A stretch of 64,000 nucleotides of DNA, taken from the NCBI GenBank assembly GCA_012038135.1, contig JAAVJQ010000011.1, positions 56,713 through 120,712 on the forward strand, given 5' to 3'. Positions within the stretch are counted from its first letter, which is position 1. Every line of letters begins with the position of its first letter. Origin of the DNA: Salinimicrobium nanhaiense (lineage in GTDB: Bacteria; Bacteroidota; Bacteroidia; Flavobacteriales; Flavobacteriaceae). The notes beneath the pieces were generated by a model. It did not search any database. It worked only from the letters and a program-made list of their open reading frames with translations, and was not told the origin of the DNA. Position numbers and translations under genes: made by a program. Below, one piece after another: positions 43,282 to 51,323 of this stretch.

Positions 43282-43674
43282 TTAAACTTGGGGTGGTTGA
43301 AAGATAGTACCTAAACTGGCCGAGGAAAATGGAGGTTGGTAGAATAAAGAATTAGTTTTTGCTTCTGGAATTCCTAAGGAATAGGTTTCAAGATTCGGCG
43401 AATCAACATAGGCCATGCCATGATAACACGAGTGGTTGCCTTGTAATGGAAGTTCACCATCATGATTATCCTTCTCGTGGCCCGGAAATTTTTTCTGATC
43501 CCCATAATGATAATCTATGAAATCAAAAAAAGTAATACCGGTATCTGCCGATTGTTCTTTATAATGCTCAACAAGATTTGGTATTTTCAGTAGTTCACAG
43601 CACCAATCCGTTACTGGTCCCGAAGATTGGAACAAGAAAATGACGGATAAAAAAGTGGTTGCTAGAATTTTCAC
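43282..43674 (-). CDS. Secreted protein of unknown function heading efflux operon
   Basis: 130 aa from a GTG start at 43674. A signal peptide (MKILATTFLSVIFLFQSSG) precedes DWCCELLKIPNLVEHYKEQ and a His/Cys-containing middle (HYGDQKKFPGHEKDNHDGE, NHSCYHGMAY). Two adjacent cysteines and several histidines suggest metal binding in the periplasm, perhaps a sensor or metallochaperone. It is first in the RND operon, with a TATCTTTG box almost touching the start codon. Confidence 0.65.
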   Translation of the reverse strand: MKILATTFLSVIFLFQSSGPVTDWCCELLKIPNLVEHYKEQSADTGITFFDFIDYHYGDQKKFPGHEKDNHDGELPLQGNHSCYHGMAYVDSPNLETYSLGIPEAKTNSLFYQPPFSSASLGTIFQPPQV

Positions 43675-43678
43675 ATTA

Positions 43679-43686
43679 CAAAGATA
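43679..43686 (-). promoter_or_regulatory. -7 box of the RND efflux operon
   Basis: On the minus strand TATCTTTG matches TAnnTTTG and ends four bases before the GTG start, suggesting a leaderless mRNA. A -33 TTG at the right distance is not clear. Confidence 0.45.
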
Positions 43687-43899
43687 AAAAATTTAAATGC
43701 AACAGAAGTGCAAAAGTAGAACTTCTAATATTTAGCGAATTGAAATGAAAATTTAAAACCGATGCCTGCGGCCATTTGAGCGGAAGAAATCAGATATTAA
43801 ACCAGTTTTTAGAATGGATTAAACTGAGGTAATTCCTGGAAGAAATTTGGCGGGATGAATATCAACATAATACACTATTTCTCTATCATATTTAATAAG

Positions 43900-43930
43900 T
43901 TGCTTAAATAATAAATAATTTATATCTTAG
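43900..43930 (+). promoter_or_regulatory. mer operon promoter with internal operator
   Basis: TTG at 43900-43902 and TATCTTAG at 43923-43930 are 20 bases apart, as in Bacteroidetes promoters. A perfect 6+1+6 palindrome ataaat-a-atttat (43911-43923) fills the spacer, a good place for ArsR repressor binding. The ATG of arsR follows at 43948. Confidence 0.55.
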
Positions 43931-43947
43931 CAGCTTTAAAATTTTTT

Positions 43948-44319
43948 ATGAAACTTGAAATAATCTGTACACGTGCTGAAGCTAACCATACACAGCTATT
44001 GAATTGTCAGGCAACAATTGAAAGTTTGGACAACGGTTTCCAGCAGATGACAAAACTCCTTTCTATTGCCGGTAATGAGGTGCGTTTAAAGATTCTCTTC
44101 CTTTTAAACATGGAGAAGGAATTATGTCCCTGTGATATAGCAGACATTTTAAAAATGAGTATGCCGGCGATTTCGCAACATATTCGAAAAATTAAAGACG
44201 CCGGCTTTATTGTCTCCAGAAGGGAGGGGCAAACTTTATATTATTCGCTGGTAAATTCTGAAACCCAGGTTCTGGATAACATTTTGAGTTCAATTAAATC
44301 ATCAAGAAAATCCGCTTAA
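43948..44319 (+). CDS. ArsR/SmtB-family metal-responsive repressor
   Basis: 123 aa winged-helix repressor. A metal site CPC (Cys60-Pro-Cys62) lies in ELCPCDIADIL, as in ArsR-type alpha3 sites. The recognition helix is MSMPAISQHIRKIKDAGFIV, and Cys7 and Cys20 at the N-terminus may be additional ligands. It replaces the MerR activator found in Proteobacterial mer operons. One base separates it from merTP, so it probably controls the operon itself through the palindrome at 43911. Confidence 0.9.
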   Translation: MKLEIICTRAEANHTQLLNCQATIESLDNGFQQMTKLLSIAGNEVRLKILFLLNMEKELCPCDIADILKMSMPAISQHIRKIKDAGFIVSRREGQTLYYSLVNSETQVLDNILSSIKSSRKSA

Positions 44320-44320
44320 A

Positions 44321-44929
44321 ATGGATGCATCTCAAAATAGATCCAATAAAGCTGCTTTAAGCGGTGTAGTAGCGGCAACAGCAGCATCTTTATGTTGTAT
44401 TGCACCAGTTCTTGCTTTGGTCGTGGGCACGAGTGGAATGGCTACTACCTTTTCGTGGATGGAACCTTTCCGGCCGTATTTAATTGCGCTCACGGTTTTA
44501 GTTCTGGGCCTGGCCTGGTATCAAAAACTAAGATCTAAAAAAGAAGCTGAAAGTGATTGCGGATGTGCAGAAGATGAAAAACCAACATTTCTGCAGTCAA
44601 AGAAGTTTTTACTGATTGTAACATTATTTGCAGGGCTCATGCTGGCTTTTCCCACTTACTCCGAAGTATTTTACAGCCAACCTACCAAGGAAATAGTCTA
44701 TGTTTCACAATCAAATATTGTTAAGGAGGTATTTGTTGTAGAAGGAATGACCTGCGCAGGATGTGAAGCCCCTGTGGAAAATGAAGTCAATAAACTTGAT
44801 GGCATTATTTCGGTAAAGGCAAATTATGAAAATGCCAATACGGTAGTCGAATATGACAAAACAAAAGTAGATAAGGCTGCAATTATTAGTGCTATAAGCA
44901 GTACCGGTTATAAGGTAGTTGATAAGTAA
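44321..44929 (+). CDS. merTP: Mercuric transport fusion protein MerTP
   Basis: 202 aa: MerT-like membrane part with the Cys pair of TM1 (Cys25-Cys26 in SLCCIAPVLAL), a cytoplasmic-loop pair Cys80/Cys82 (SDCGCAED), a third helix, and a C-terminal MerP-like HMA domain with GMTCAGC (Cys145, Cys148). The fusion delivers Hg(II) from the periplasm through the membrane to the reductase encoded next. It starts one base after the ArsR stop. Confidence 0.9.
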   Translation: MDASQNRSNKAALSGVVAATAASLCCIAPVLALVVGTSGMATTFSWMEPFRPYLIALTVLVLGLAWYQKLRSKKEAESDCGCAEDEKPTFLQSKKFLLIVTLFAGLMLAFPTYSEVFYSQPTKEIVYVSQSNIVKEVFVVEGMTCAGCEAPVENEVNKLDGIISVKANYENANTVVEYDKTKVDKAAIISAISSTGYKVVDK

Positions 44930-44944
44930 CTTAAAAAGAACCAG

Positions 44945-46291
44945 ATGAAAAATTATGATGTTTTTGTGATAGGTTCCGGAATGGCAGGAATGAATATTGC
45001 CAATAAATGTGCTTCTAAAGGGCTTAGGGTGGGAATCACAGATAAATTGCCCTATGGTGGTACCTGCGCTCTTCGTGGATGTGATCCCAAAAAGATCATG
45101 CTCGGCCCTACTGAAGTAAAACATTTGGCTGATAATCTACACGAGAAGCAAATTTCTGAAGTACCAGCTATCTACTGGCAGGAAGCAATGAAATTTAAAC
45201 AGGATTTTGTGGATGCTATGCCGCCTAAAATTGAAAAAAGTTACGAAAAAAACAAAATTGATACCTTTCATAGATCAGCAAAATTTATTTCTGAAACTCA
45301 ATTGCAGGTAGGAAATGAAACTATAGAAGCCGGAAAGATTATAATAGCCACGGGTGCAAAACCGAGAGAGCTGGAAATACCCGGGGAGGAGTACGCTATG
45401 GACAGTACAGATTTTCTGAATTTCCAGTTCCTGCCATCCTCTTTGCTGTTTATTGGCGGTGGGTACATCGCTTTTGAATTTGCACATATGGCTGCCCGTT
45501 TTGGCAGCAAAGTGACAATCGTTCACAAAGGGAGAAGACCGCTTGAAAATTTTGATCCTTTCATAGTAGATCAATTAACTGAAGCTACCAAACAAATGGG
45601 TATACAACTAGTTTTGAATACCAATGTTACCGCGATTGAAAAGGCGAATGGGGCTTTTTGCGTGACCGGAAAAGGTGAAAGCGGGGAAAAGAAATGGGAG
45701 GCGGCGCAGGTGATTAATTCTGCAGGAAGGTCTCCTGCCATTTTTGATATGGACCTGGAAAAAGCCAATGTTGCCTTTGGTGAAAAAGGAGTTGAAGTGA
45801 ATGAATATTTGCAAAGCACCACTAATCCAAATGTCTATGCTGCCGGGGATGCAGCAGATACAGATGGTATTCCCCTTACACCTGTTGCAGTTATGGAAGG
45901 ACATATTGTAGCATCCAATATATTAAAAGGCAACATTAAAAAACCAGATTATACCGCCATTCCCACTGTGGTTTTTACACTGCCCACAATGGCTTCGGTA
46001 GGATTTTCTGAAGAAGAAGCTGTTAAAAAAGGTTTAAACTTTAAGGTAAACAAGGATCGTGTTCCCGACTGGTTTACCGCAAAAAGGATCAACGAGAAAA
46101 CCTATGCCTATAAGACTCTCATCGAGAAAGAAACCGGAAAAATTTTGGGAGCACATCTCATTGGCCCTCACGCCGAGGAAATTATAAATTTATTTGCCAT
46201 GGCTATAAAAGCCGGATTTACTTCCAAAGATTTAAAAACCATAATCTTAACCTATCCTTCATCAAGTTCAGATGTTGTATATATGGTATGA
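44945..46291 (+). CDS. Mercury(II) reductase-like flavoprotein disulfide oxidoreductase
   Basis: 448 aa, pyridine-nucleotide disulfide oxidoreductase fold. FAD site VIGSGMAG (8-15), redox cysteines Cys41 and Cys46 in GGTCALRGCDPKK, NAD(P) site LLFIGGGYIAFEFAHMAARFG and VYAAGDAADTDG are visible. Classic MerA has an N-terminal HMA domain and a C-terminal Cys-Cys pair; this protein has neither and ends TYPSSSSDVVYMV. The operon position after MerTP argues for Hg(II) or metal-thiol reduction, but a distinct substrate is possible. Confidence 0.85.
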   Translation: MKNYDVFVIGSGMAGMNIANKCASKGLRVGITDKLPYGGTCALRGCDPKKIMLGPTEVKHLADNLHEKQISEVPAIYWQEAMKFKQDFVDAMPPKIEKSYEKNKIDTFHRSAKFISETQLQVGNETIEAGKIIIATGAKPRELEIPGEEYAMDSTDFLNFQFLPSSLLFIGGGYIAFEFAHMAARFGSKVTIVHKGRRPLENFDPFIVDQLTEATKQMGIQLVLNTNVTAIEKANGAFCVTGKGESGEKKWEAAQVINSAGRSPAIFDMDLEKANVAFGEKGVEVNEYLQSTTNPNVYAAGDAADTDGIPLTPVAVMEGHIVASNILKGNIKKPDYTAIPTVVFTLPTMASVGFSEEEAVKKGLNFKVNKDRVPDWFTAKRINEKTYAYKTLIEKETGKILGAHLIGPHAEEIINLFAMAIKAGFTSKDLKTIILTYPSSSSDVVYMV

Positions 46292-46311
46292 TTAATTAAA
46301 AAAATAAAAAA

Positions 46312-46536
46312 ATGAATTCCTTTATAATTGAATCAACTATAACTTGTCCAGATTGCGGACATTCCAAGACAGAAGAAATGCCTACAGATGCCTGCCAGTT
46401 CTTTTATGAATGCGAGCAATGTAAAGAGGTTTTAAAACCCAAAGAGGGTGATTGTTGTGTATTCTGTTCTTATGGCAGCGTACCCTGTCCTCCTATCCAA
46501 CAAAATAATACTTGCGGGTTTTCTAATTATTGCTAA
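46312..46536 (+). CDS. Cys-rich GDCCVFCS-type mer operon protein
   Basis: 74 aa with ten or more cysteines: TCPDCGHSKTEEMPTDACQF, ECEQC, and the hallmark GDCCVFCSYGSVPCPPIQ, ending CGFSNYC. The CxxC pairs suggest a zinc-ribbon-like or mercury-binding small protein. It is the last gene of the arsR-merTP-merA-like operon, 20 bases after the reductase. Homologues in Bacteroidetes mer operons share the GDCC motif; mechanism unknown. Confidence 0.82.
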   Translation: MNSFIIESTITCPDCGHSKTEEMPTDACQFFYECEQCKEVLKPKEGDCCVFCSYGSVPCPPIQQNNTCGFSNYC

Positions 46537-46655
46537 AAAGTTACAATAAAAAAGATGGCTCATGGATATAAGAATAGGTAAAAGCGCTTAAAAAATACCT
46601 ATAGGTCAAAATCAAGAGATTTTATTGAAGTGATGTTCTATTTAAAAATTGTTTT

Positions 46656-46952
46656 ATGAGTGATTATAAGAAAGGAAGCCTTAGTCTTGGCAATACCGTT
46701 GCTATGGGTACTGGAGTAATGATTGGAGCAGGTATTTTTGCCCTTCTGGGGCAAATCGCTGAACTCTCCGGACAATATTTCGCACTATCATTTATAGTGG
46801 GTGGAGTAATTTCGGGATTTAGTGCTTATTCATATATTAAAATGGCCGATGCTTATCCTTCCGCAGGGGGGATAGCTATGTTCCTGAAAAAGGCCTACGG
46901 GAAAGGCACAATTACAGCATTTGCAGCGTTCTTCTGTATGGCATCCACATAA
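46656..46952 (+). pseudogene. APC permease, truncated after 98 residues
   Basis: Begins like an APC amino acid transporter: LGNTVAMGTGVMIGAGIFAL, then PSAGGIAMFLKKAYG. It stops after the third helix, where normal proteins have over 400 aa. The truncation point meets an MFS fragment on the other strand, so this is a deletion remnant. Confidence 0.75.
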
Positions 46953-47163
46953 AATATACTATAGCAATTACAACCCCTGTTCCACTAACGATAAAGGTAA
47001 TTTCAGGACTATCATAAAACCAGATCAGACCCGCCAATGTACTTGCCAACATTGTGGTAATGCTTTTTAATTCTTCATAAGTGTCAATAGCAGTAGCAGT
47101 GTCTTTTTTATCACAAATATTGCTTATCCATGCATTTGAAATGCCTTCGGTGTGAATATCTAT
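46945..47163 (-). pseudogene. C-terminal piece of an MFS-type transporter
   Basis: The minus strand reads NAWISNICDKKDTATAIDTY followed by two hydrophobic helices (LAGLIWFYD and VSGTGVVIAIVYFMW), as in the last helices of MFS transporters. No start codon or N-terminal part exists; it begins directly after the integrase stop in the same frame. The exact junction with the APC remnant is unclear. Confidence 0.55.
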
Positions 47164-48435
47164 TTAGAAATTAATCACACTATCCAATGCCTCATCGGTA
47201 TCTTTATGCATAAAGTTAGATTGGTAATTTATTGTGGTAGTAATTGATGAATGCCTATATAGTTTTTGAAGCATATTGATCGGAATTTTATCCTCTGATA
47301 TGTTTCCAAAGGTATGTCGTGCTATGTGCATTGTGACTTTTTTTGATATTTCGGCCTGTTCTGCAACGGATAACAAATATTTGTTGAATTTTTTGTTGGC
47401 TGTTTTTGTTTTAGCATAGACATCTTTGGCATCTTTTAAATTTGCCTTTTTCATTTCAGGAAATATAAAATCATCATCATTTTGTTTATTGTCCTGATAG
47501 TATTCCAAAATCGGAAATATTTTACCGGGGATTTTAAGGGATAACAATTTTGAATTCTTATTCATACGATAATGAAGCCTTTCATCATAAATGTCGCTCC
47601 AGCGAATTTTCAATACGTCAGCTACTCGAATTCCAGCAAAATAAAAACTAAAAAGCCAAACATTTCGAGCGTGAGTTTCGTTTTCATTCAGATTTTTAAC
47701 GGATTCAAGTTTTATGACCTCATTTCTGGTTAGACCTATTTTTTCGGTTTCTGGGAATTTAATTCGTATTTTATCAGAACCGAAGGGATAGAGTTTTCTA
47801 TCTACTATATCCAATTTAATAGCTCTATTATAGATAGTCCTAATCACTATAAGATTATTTACTATTGACCTTTCTGATAGGCTGTGTTTTTTACGTAAGT
47901 AGATTTTAAATTTCCTTAAAAATTGTTCATCTATTTCCTGAAAGGTAAGCTGCTTTGATTTGGAAAAGTTCAATACGTGGTTAACGCGAGCCTTATCGGT
48001 AGAGAGTCTTGACAATTTCTTATTTGCTTCTAGTTCATCAAGAAAATCTTTTGCAACCTCAAAGAAAGTAATAGATTCAGAAGAGGCATACAGTTTCTGT
48101 TTTATTTGATTAGCTGATATATCCTTTTTCCCCGATTGCAAATCAATTAGCATCTTATTAGCTTCAGAAAGTTTAGTGGTTAATAAGCCATTGAGACTAT
48201 CTGCATTCAGATGTGATTTCCTAACTCGGATATTTTTCTCATCCCAATCTTTTAAATTTATATAATGACCTATATAATGATAGTTTGAACGGCGATTCTT
48301 TGTAATACGAACCGCCAGTGGATACAGTCCTTCTTTATTGGGTTTTTTTCTGAGTACTATTTTTGCATTTGACGTCACCTCTTTGATTTTAGAACTATAA
48401 AGATAATCATTTTTGGTACAACATAGGTACAACAA
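47164..48435 (-). CDS. int: Tyrosine-type integrase of the ICE
   Basis: 423 aa with the complete catalytic set: Arg270 (GIRVADVLKIRW), His370 and Arg373 (HIARHTF), His395 (YRHSS) and nucleophile Tyr404 (TTINYQ). The N-terminal arm (KIVLRKKPNKEGLYPLAVRI) is typical of Bacteroidetes ICE integrases. The true start may be later than MLYLCC, for example near TSNAK. It lies at the end of the element, 100 bp from the tRNA-Leu fragment into which it probably integrated. Confidence 0.92.
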   Translation of the reverse strand: MLYLCCTKNDYLYSSKIKEVTSNAKIVLRKKPNKEGLYPLAVRITKNRRSNYHYIGHYINLKDWDEKNIRVRKSHLNADSLNGLLTTKLSEANKMLIDLQSGKKDISANQIKQKLYASSESITFFEVAKDFLDELEANKKLSRLSTDKARVNHVLNFSKSKQLTFQEIDEQFLRKFKIYLRKKHSLSERSIVNNLIVIRTIYNRAIKLDIVDRKLYPFGSDKIRIKFPETEKIGLTRNEVIKLESVKNLNENETHARNVWLFSFYFAGIRVADVLKIRWSDIYDERLHYRMNKNSKLLSLKIPGKIFPILEYYQDNKQNDDDFIFPEMKKANLKDAKDVYAKTKTANKKFNKYLLSVAEQAEISKKVTMHIARHTFGNISEDKIPINMLQKLYRHSSITTTINYQSNFMHKDTDEALDSVINF

Positions 48436-48529
48436 ACTTTGATTTTAAACCATATCAAATGAAATTAATAAAAATTACATTTCTGTTAATCAATTATTTA
48501 TAAGTATAATTAGTTTAATTTATCATTAA

Positions 48530-48590
48530 AAACGCAGGATTCAAAATCCAGTGTCTTCGGACGTGCGGGTTCGATTCCCGCCCAAGGTAC
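48530..48590 (+). other. Attachment site: displaced 3' part of tRNA-Leu(CAA)
   Basis: From ggattcaaaatcc the sequence matches the anticodon arm (loop ttcaaaa, anticodon CAA), variable arm gtgtcttcggac, T arm gcgggttcgattcccgc and 3' acceptor strand of a leucine tRNA. The 5' half (acceptor, D arm) is missing; AT-rich element DNA precedes it. It is therefore a 3' tRNA fragment left at the element/chromosome junction, not a working gene. The intact tRNA would lie at the left end, outside the window. Confidence 0.8.
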
Positions 48591-48593
48591 AGA

Positions 48594-48630
48594 AGCCTCA
48601 AAAATGTCATTTTTGAGGCTTTTTCTTTTT
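48594..48630 (+). terminator. tRNA-Leu terminator
   Basis: Perfect 12-bp stem agcctcaaaaat (48594-48605) / atttttgaggct (48609-48620), loop gtc, followed by a T-tract. It is the original terminator of the tRNA gene. Confidence 0.85.
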
Positions 48631-48706
48631 TGCCTTTACCTGAAAAATACTTCCACCAATGTAAGAGAAACCCAAACAGGTCCACAGCATTAAAGGAATT
48701 AATTTC

Positions 48707-48714
48707 TAAATTTG
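48707..48714 (+). promoter_or_regulatory. -7 box of prs
   Basis: TAAATTTG matches TAnnTTTG, 28 bases before the prs ATG. The -33 part is weak. Confidence 0.45.
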
Positions 48715-48742
48715 CAGGGCAACAACAAACAACACCATACCA

Positions 48743-49684
48743 ATGTCTGAAGTTACCACAGCAGTAAAGATCTTCACCTGTAACCAAAGCCGTGTTCTCT
48801 CCGAAAAAATAGCCGAATCTTACGGAGCTAAACTGGGAAAGGTCATCACCTCCACCTATAGCGACGGGGAATTCCAGCCTTCTTTTGAAGAATCAGTAAG
48901 AGGCTCAAGAGTTTTTATAATCGGTTCGACTCACCCGGGAGCAGATCACCTTATGGAACTCCTGCTCATGCTTGATGCTGCAAAAAGAGCTTCAGCAAGA
49001 CATATCACCGCAGTTATTCCTTATTATGGATGGGCGCGGCAGGATAGAAAGGACAAGCCCAGAGTTCCGATCGCTGCCAAATTGGTAGCCAAAATGCTTG
49101 AAACTGCAGGAGCTACAAGAATTATTACCATGGACCTCCATGCAGACCAGATCCAGGGTTTCTTTGAAAAACCGGTAGATCATCTTTTCGCTTCTACTGT
49201 TTTTCTTCCCTACCTGCGCAGCTTAAATCTTGAAAATCTCACCATTGCCTCACCAGATATGGGAGGTTCAAAAAGAGCCTATGCTTATTCTAAAACCATG
49301 GAAAGCGATGTTGTGATCTGTTATAAGCAGCGGGCGAAGGCAAATGTGATCTCTCACATGGAACTTATAGGAAATGTGGAAGGCCGTAATGTAGTTCTTG
49401 TAGATGATATGGTGGATACTGCCGGCACCCTTACCAAAGCCGCCGATGTGATGATGGAGAGGGGAGCATTAAGTGTGCGTGCTATCTGTACCCATCCCGT
49501 ACTTTCCGGAGAAGCTTATGAACGAATAGAAAATTCAAAGCTTTTGGAACTCATAGTTACAGATTCCATTCCGCTGAAAAAAGAAAGCAAGAAGATTCGC
49601 GTGGTTAGCTGTGCCGATCTGTTTGCAGATGTAATGAACCGGGTTCATAACAACAGGTCGATCAGCTCTAACTTTATAATGTAG
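48743..49684 (+). CDS. prs: Ribose-phosphate pyrophosphokinase
   Basis: 313 aa with the family hallmarks: the ATP-loop WARQDRKDKPRVPIAAK, the metal-site HADQIQGFF and the PRPP-binding VVLVDDMVDTAGTL. It makes PRPP from ribose-5-phosphate and ATP for nucleotide, histidine and NAD synthesis. It is the first chromosomal gene to the right of the element; rplY follows on the same strand with its own promoter. Confidence 0.96.
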   Translation: MSEVTTAVKIFTCNQSRVLSEKIAESYGAKLGKVITSTYSDGEFQPSFEESVRGSRVFIIGSTHPGADHLMELLLMLDAAKRASARHITAVIPYYGWARQDRKDKPRVPIAAKLVAKMLETAGATRIITMDLHADQIQGFFEKPVDHLFASTVFLPYLRSLNLENLTIASPDMGGSKRAYAYSKTMESDVVICYKQRAKANVISHMELIGNVEGRNVVLVDDMVDTAGTLTKAADVMMERGALSVRAICTHPVLSGEAYERIENSKLLELIVTDSIPLKKESKKIRVVSCADLFADVMNRVHNNRSISSNFIM

Positions 49685-49829
49685 ATCGAAGTTAGACTTT
49701 AGAAGGTAGAAGTATGAAATGTAGTTGTTAGACTAACAATTCCACCCGACTTTTAGTCTGAAATTAATCTTTATTCATCCTGTCTAAAATAATTAGGCCT
49801 CAGCCTTTTAATAGCTGAAAAAAAAGATT

Positions 49830-49837
49830 TACTTTTG
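49830..49837 (+). promoter_or_regulatory. -7 box of rplY
   Basis: TACTTTTG matches TAnnTTTG, 19 bases upstream of the ATG at 49857. Confidence 0.55.
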
Positions 49838-49856
49838 CAGCCTAAAATTTTTAACA

Positions 49857-50516
49857 ATGAAATCAATTACGATCAACGGATCTAAAAGAGAAAGCGTGGG
49901 CAAGAAAGCTACTAAAGCCCTACGTAATGCTGGACAGGTACCTTGCGTATTATACGGGGGAGATCAGCCTATTCATTTTGCAGCAGATGAGATTGCATTC
50001 AAGAGCCTTGTATACACACCAGATGTGCATACTGTGGAAATTGATCTAAAAGACGGAGGAAAGTTAAACGCTGTTCTTCAGGACATCCAGTTCCACCCTG
50101 TAACCGATGCTATTATGCACATTGATTTCTATCAGATCTTTGAAGACAAAGAGATCTCGATGGAAATTCCTGTACATACAAAAGGAGTTGCCCGTGGAGT
50201 AAAAAATGGTGGGGTGTTGAGATTCAACCTTCGCCGCATGAGAGTGAAAGGACTTCCCGGAAATCTTCCCGATTTTATCGAAGCCGATATTACTCCACTT
50301 AAGATTGGTAATAAACTTTATGTTACTGCTCTTAAAAGCGATGATTATAAGATCATGCACCCAGATAATACTGTGGTTTGCCAGGTTAGAACTTCACGTA
50401 ATGTTGTTGCTCTTGAAGATGAAGAGGAAGAAGAAGTACCGGCAGATGAGGTACCGGCAACTGAAGGTTCATCCGAAGGGGGCTCTCAGGAAGGAGCAAC
50501 CGAAGCTAAAGAATAA
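49857..50516 (+). CDS. rplY: 50S ribosomal protein L25 (CTC form)
   Basis: 219 aa. An L25 domain that binds 5S rRNA ([20 protein letters not shown]) is followed by the TL5/CTC C-terminal beta domain ([18 protein letters not shown]) and an acidic tail rich in Glu and Gly/Ser (about 185-219). This long form is usual in Bacteroidetes. A strong terminator follows at 50541. Confidence 0.95.
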   Translation: MKSITINGSKRESVGKKATKALRNAGQVPCVLYGGDQPIHFAADEIAFKSLVYTPDVHTVEIDLKDGGKLNAVLQDIQFHPVTDAIMHIDFYQIFEDKEISMEIPVHTKGVARGVKNGGVLRFNLRRMRVKGLPGNLPDFIEADITPLKIGNKLYVTALKSDDYKIMHPDNTVVCQVRTSRNVVALEDEEEEEVPADEVPATEGSSEGGSQEGATEAKE

Positions 50517-50540
50517 CATCTTCTTAATTTATTTTATAGT

Positions 50541-50573
50541 ACATCCCATTCCGAAAGGTCTGGGATGTTTTTT
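50541..50573 (+). terminator. Rho-independent terminator of rplY
   Basis: Stem acatccca (50541-50548) / tgggatgt (50561-50568) followed by a T-run. Confidence 0.85.
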
Positions 50574-50679
50574 GTTGCATAAATTATATTTAGCAAAGCC
50601 GGCCTGGGCTATTGTGTTAAGGTGTAAAAAGTAAAGAAAAAGGATTTTTTTAATTTTACCTTTACCAAAAACAGAAATC

Positions 50680-51315
50680 ATGCTTCGCTTCTTCGGAAGA
50701 ATACTCGGTAATAAAGAAGTTCAAAAAGAAACAGAAGAAATTCCCCCTATGAAAAAATTCCTGATTGTGGGATTGGGTAATATTGGCCCTAAATACCATA
50801 ATACAAGACATAATATTGGATTTAAGGTTCTTGATTTTCTCGCCGAAAAGGAAGGTCTCAGTTTTGAATCCCAAAAATTAGGAGATCTCGCTACCTATAA
50901 GTTTAAAGGCCGCAATTTTTTGCTTCTGAAGCCTTCTACATACATGAACCTTAGCGGGAAAGCAGTAAATTACTGGTTGCAAAAAGAAAAAGTGCCGCTG
51001 GAACATTTACTGGTAATTACAGATGATCTTAATTTACCCTTCGGAACACTTCGGGTGAAGACCAAAGGCAGTGACGGCGGCCATAATGGGCTAAAGGATA
51101 TACAGGGGCAATTGGGCACCACCCAGTACAATCGTTTCCGGTTTGGGATAAGCGATGAATTTTCCAAAGGCCGGCAGGTAGATTATGTGCTGGGAGAATG
51201 GGATGAGGAAGAGAATAAAAAGCTTCCGGAGAGATTAGACAAAGCCCTGGAGATCATTAGATCTTTCGGGACGGCGGGAATAAATAATACAATGAACACC
51301 TTTAACGGGAAATAG
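50680..51315 (+). CDS. pth: Peptidyl-tRNA hydrolase
   Basis: 211 aa including a 23-residue N-terminal extension (MLRFFGRILGNKEVQKETEE) before the usual start MKKFLIVGLGNIG; flavobacterial Pth proteins often carry such an extension, but the ATG at 50749 is an alternative start. Family features: catalytic His in NTRHNIGF, KPSTYMNLSG and DDLNLPFGTLR. It releases peptides from stalled peptidyl-tRNA. ribF follows 8 bases later. Confidence 0.94.
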   Translation: MLRFFGRILGNKEVQKETEEIPPMKKFLIVGLGNIGPKYHNTRHNIGFKVLDFLAEKEGLSFESQKLGDLATYKFKGRNFLLLKPSTYMNLSGKAVNYWLQKEKVPLEHLLVITDDLNLPFGTLRVKTKGSDGGHNGLKDIQGQLGTTQYNRFRFGISDEFSKGRQVDYVLGEWDEEENKKLPERLDKALEIIRSFGTAGINNTMNTFNGK

Positions 51316-51323
51316 CACCAGCC

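Noticed and set aside
48530..48590. Complete tRNA-Leu gene
   Set aside because: The D arm and 5' acceptor strand are absent upstream, so it cannot fold into a tRNA.
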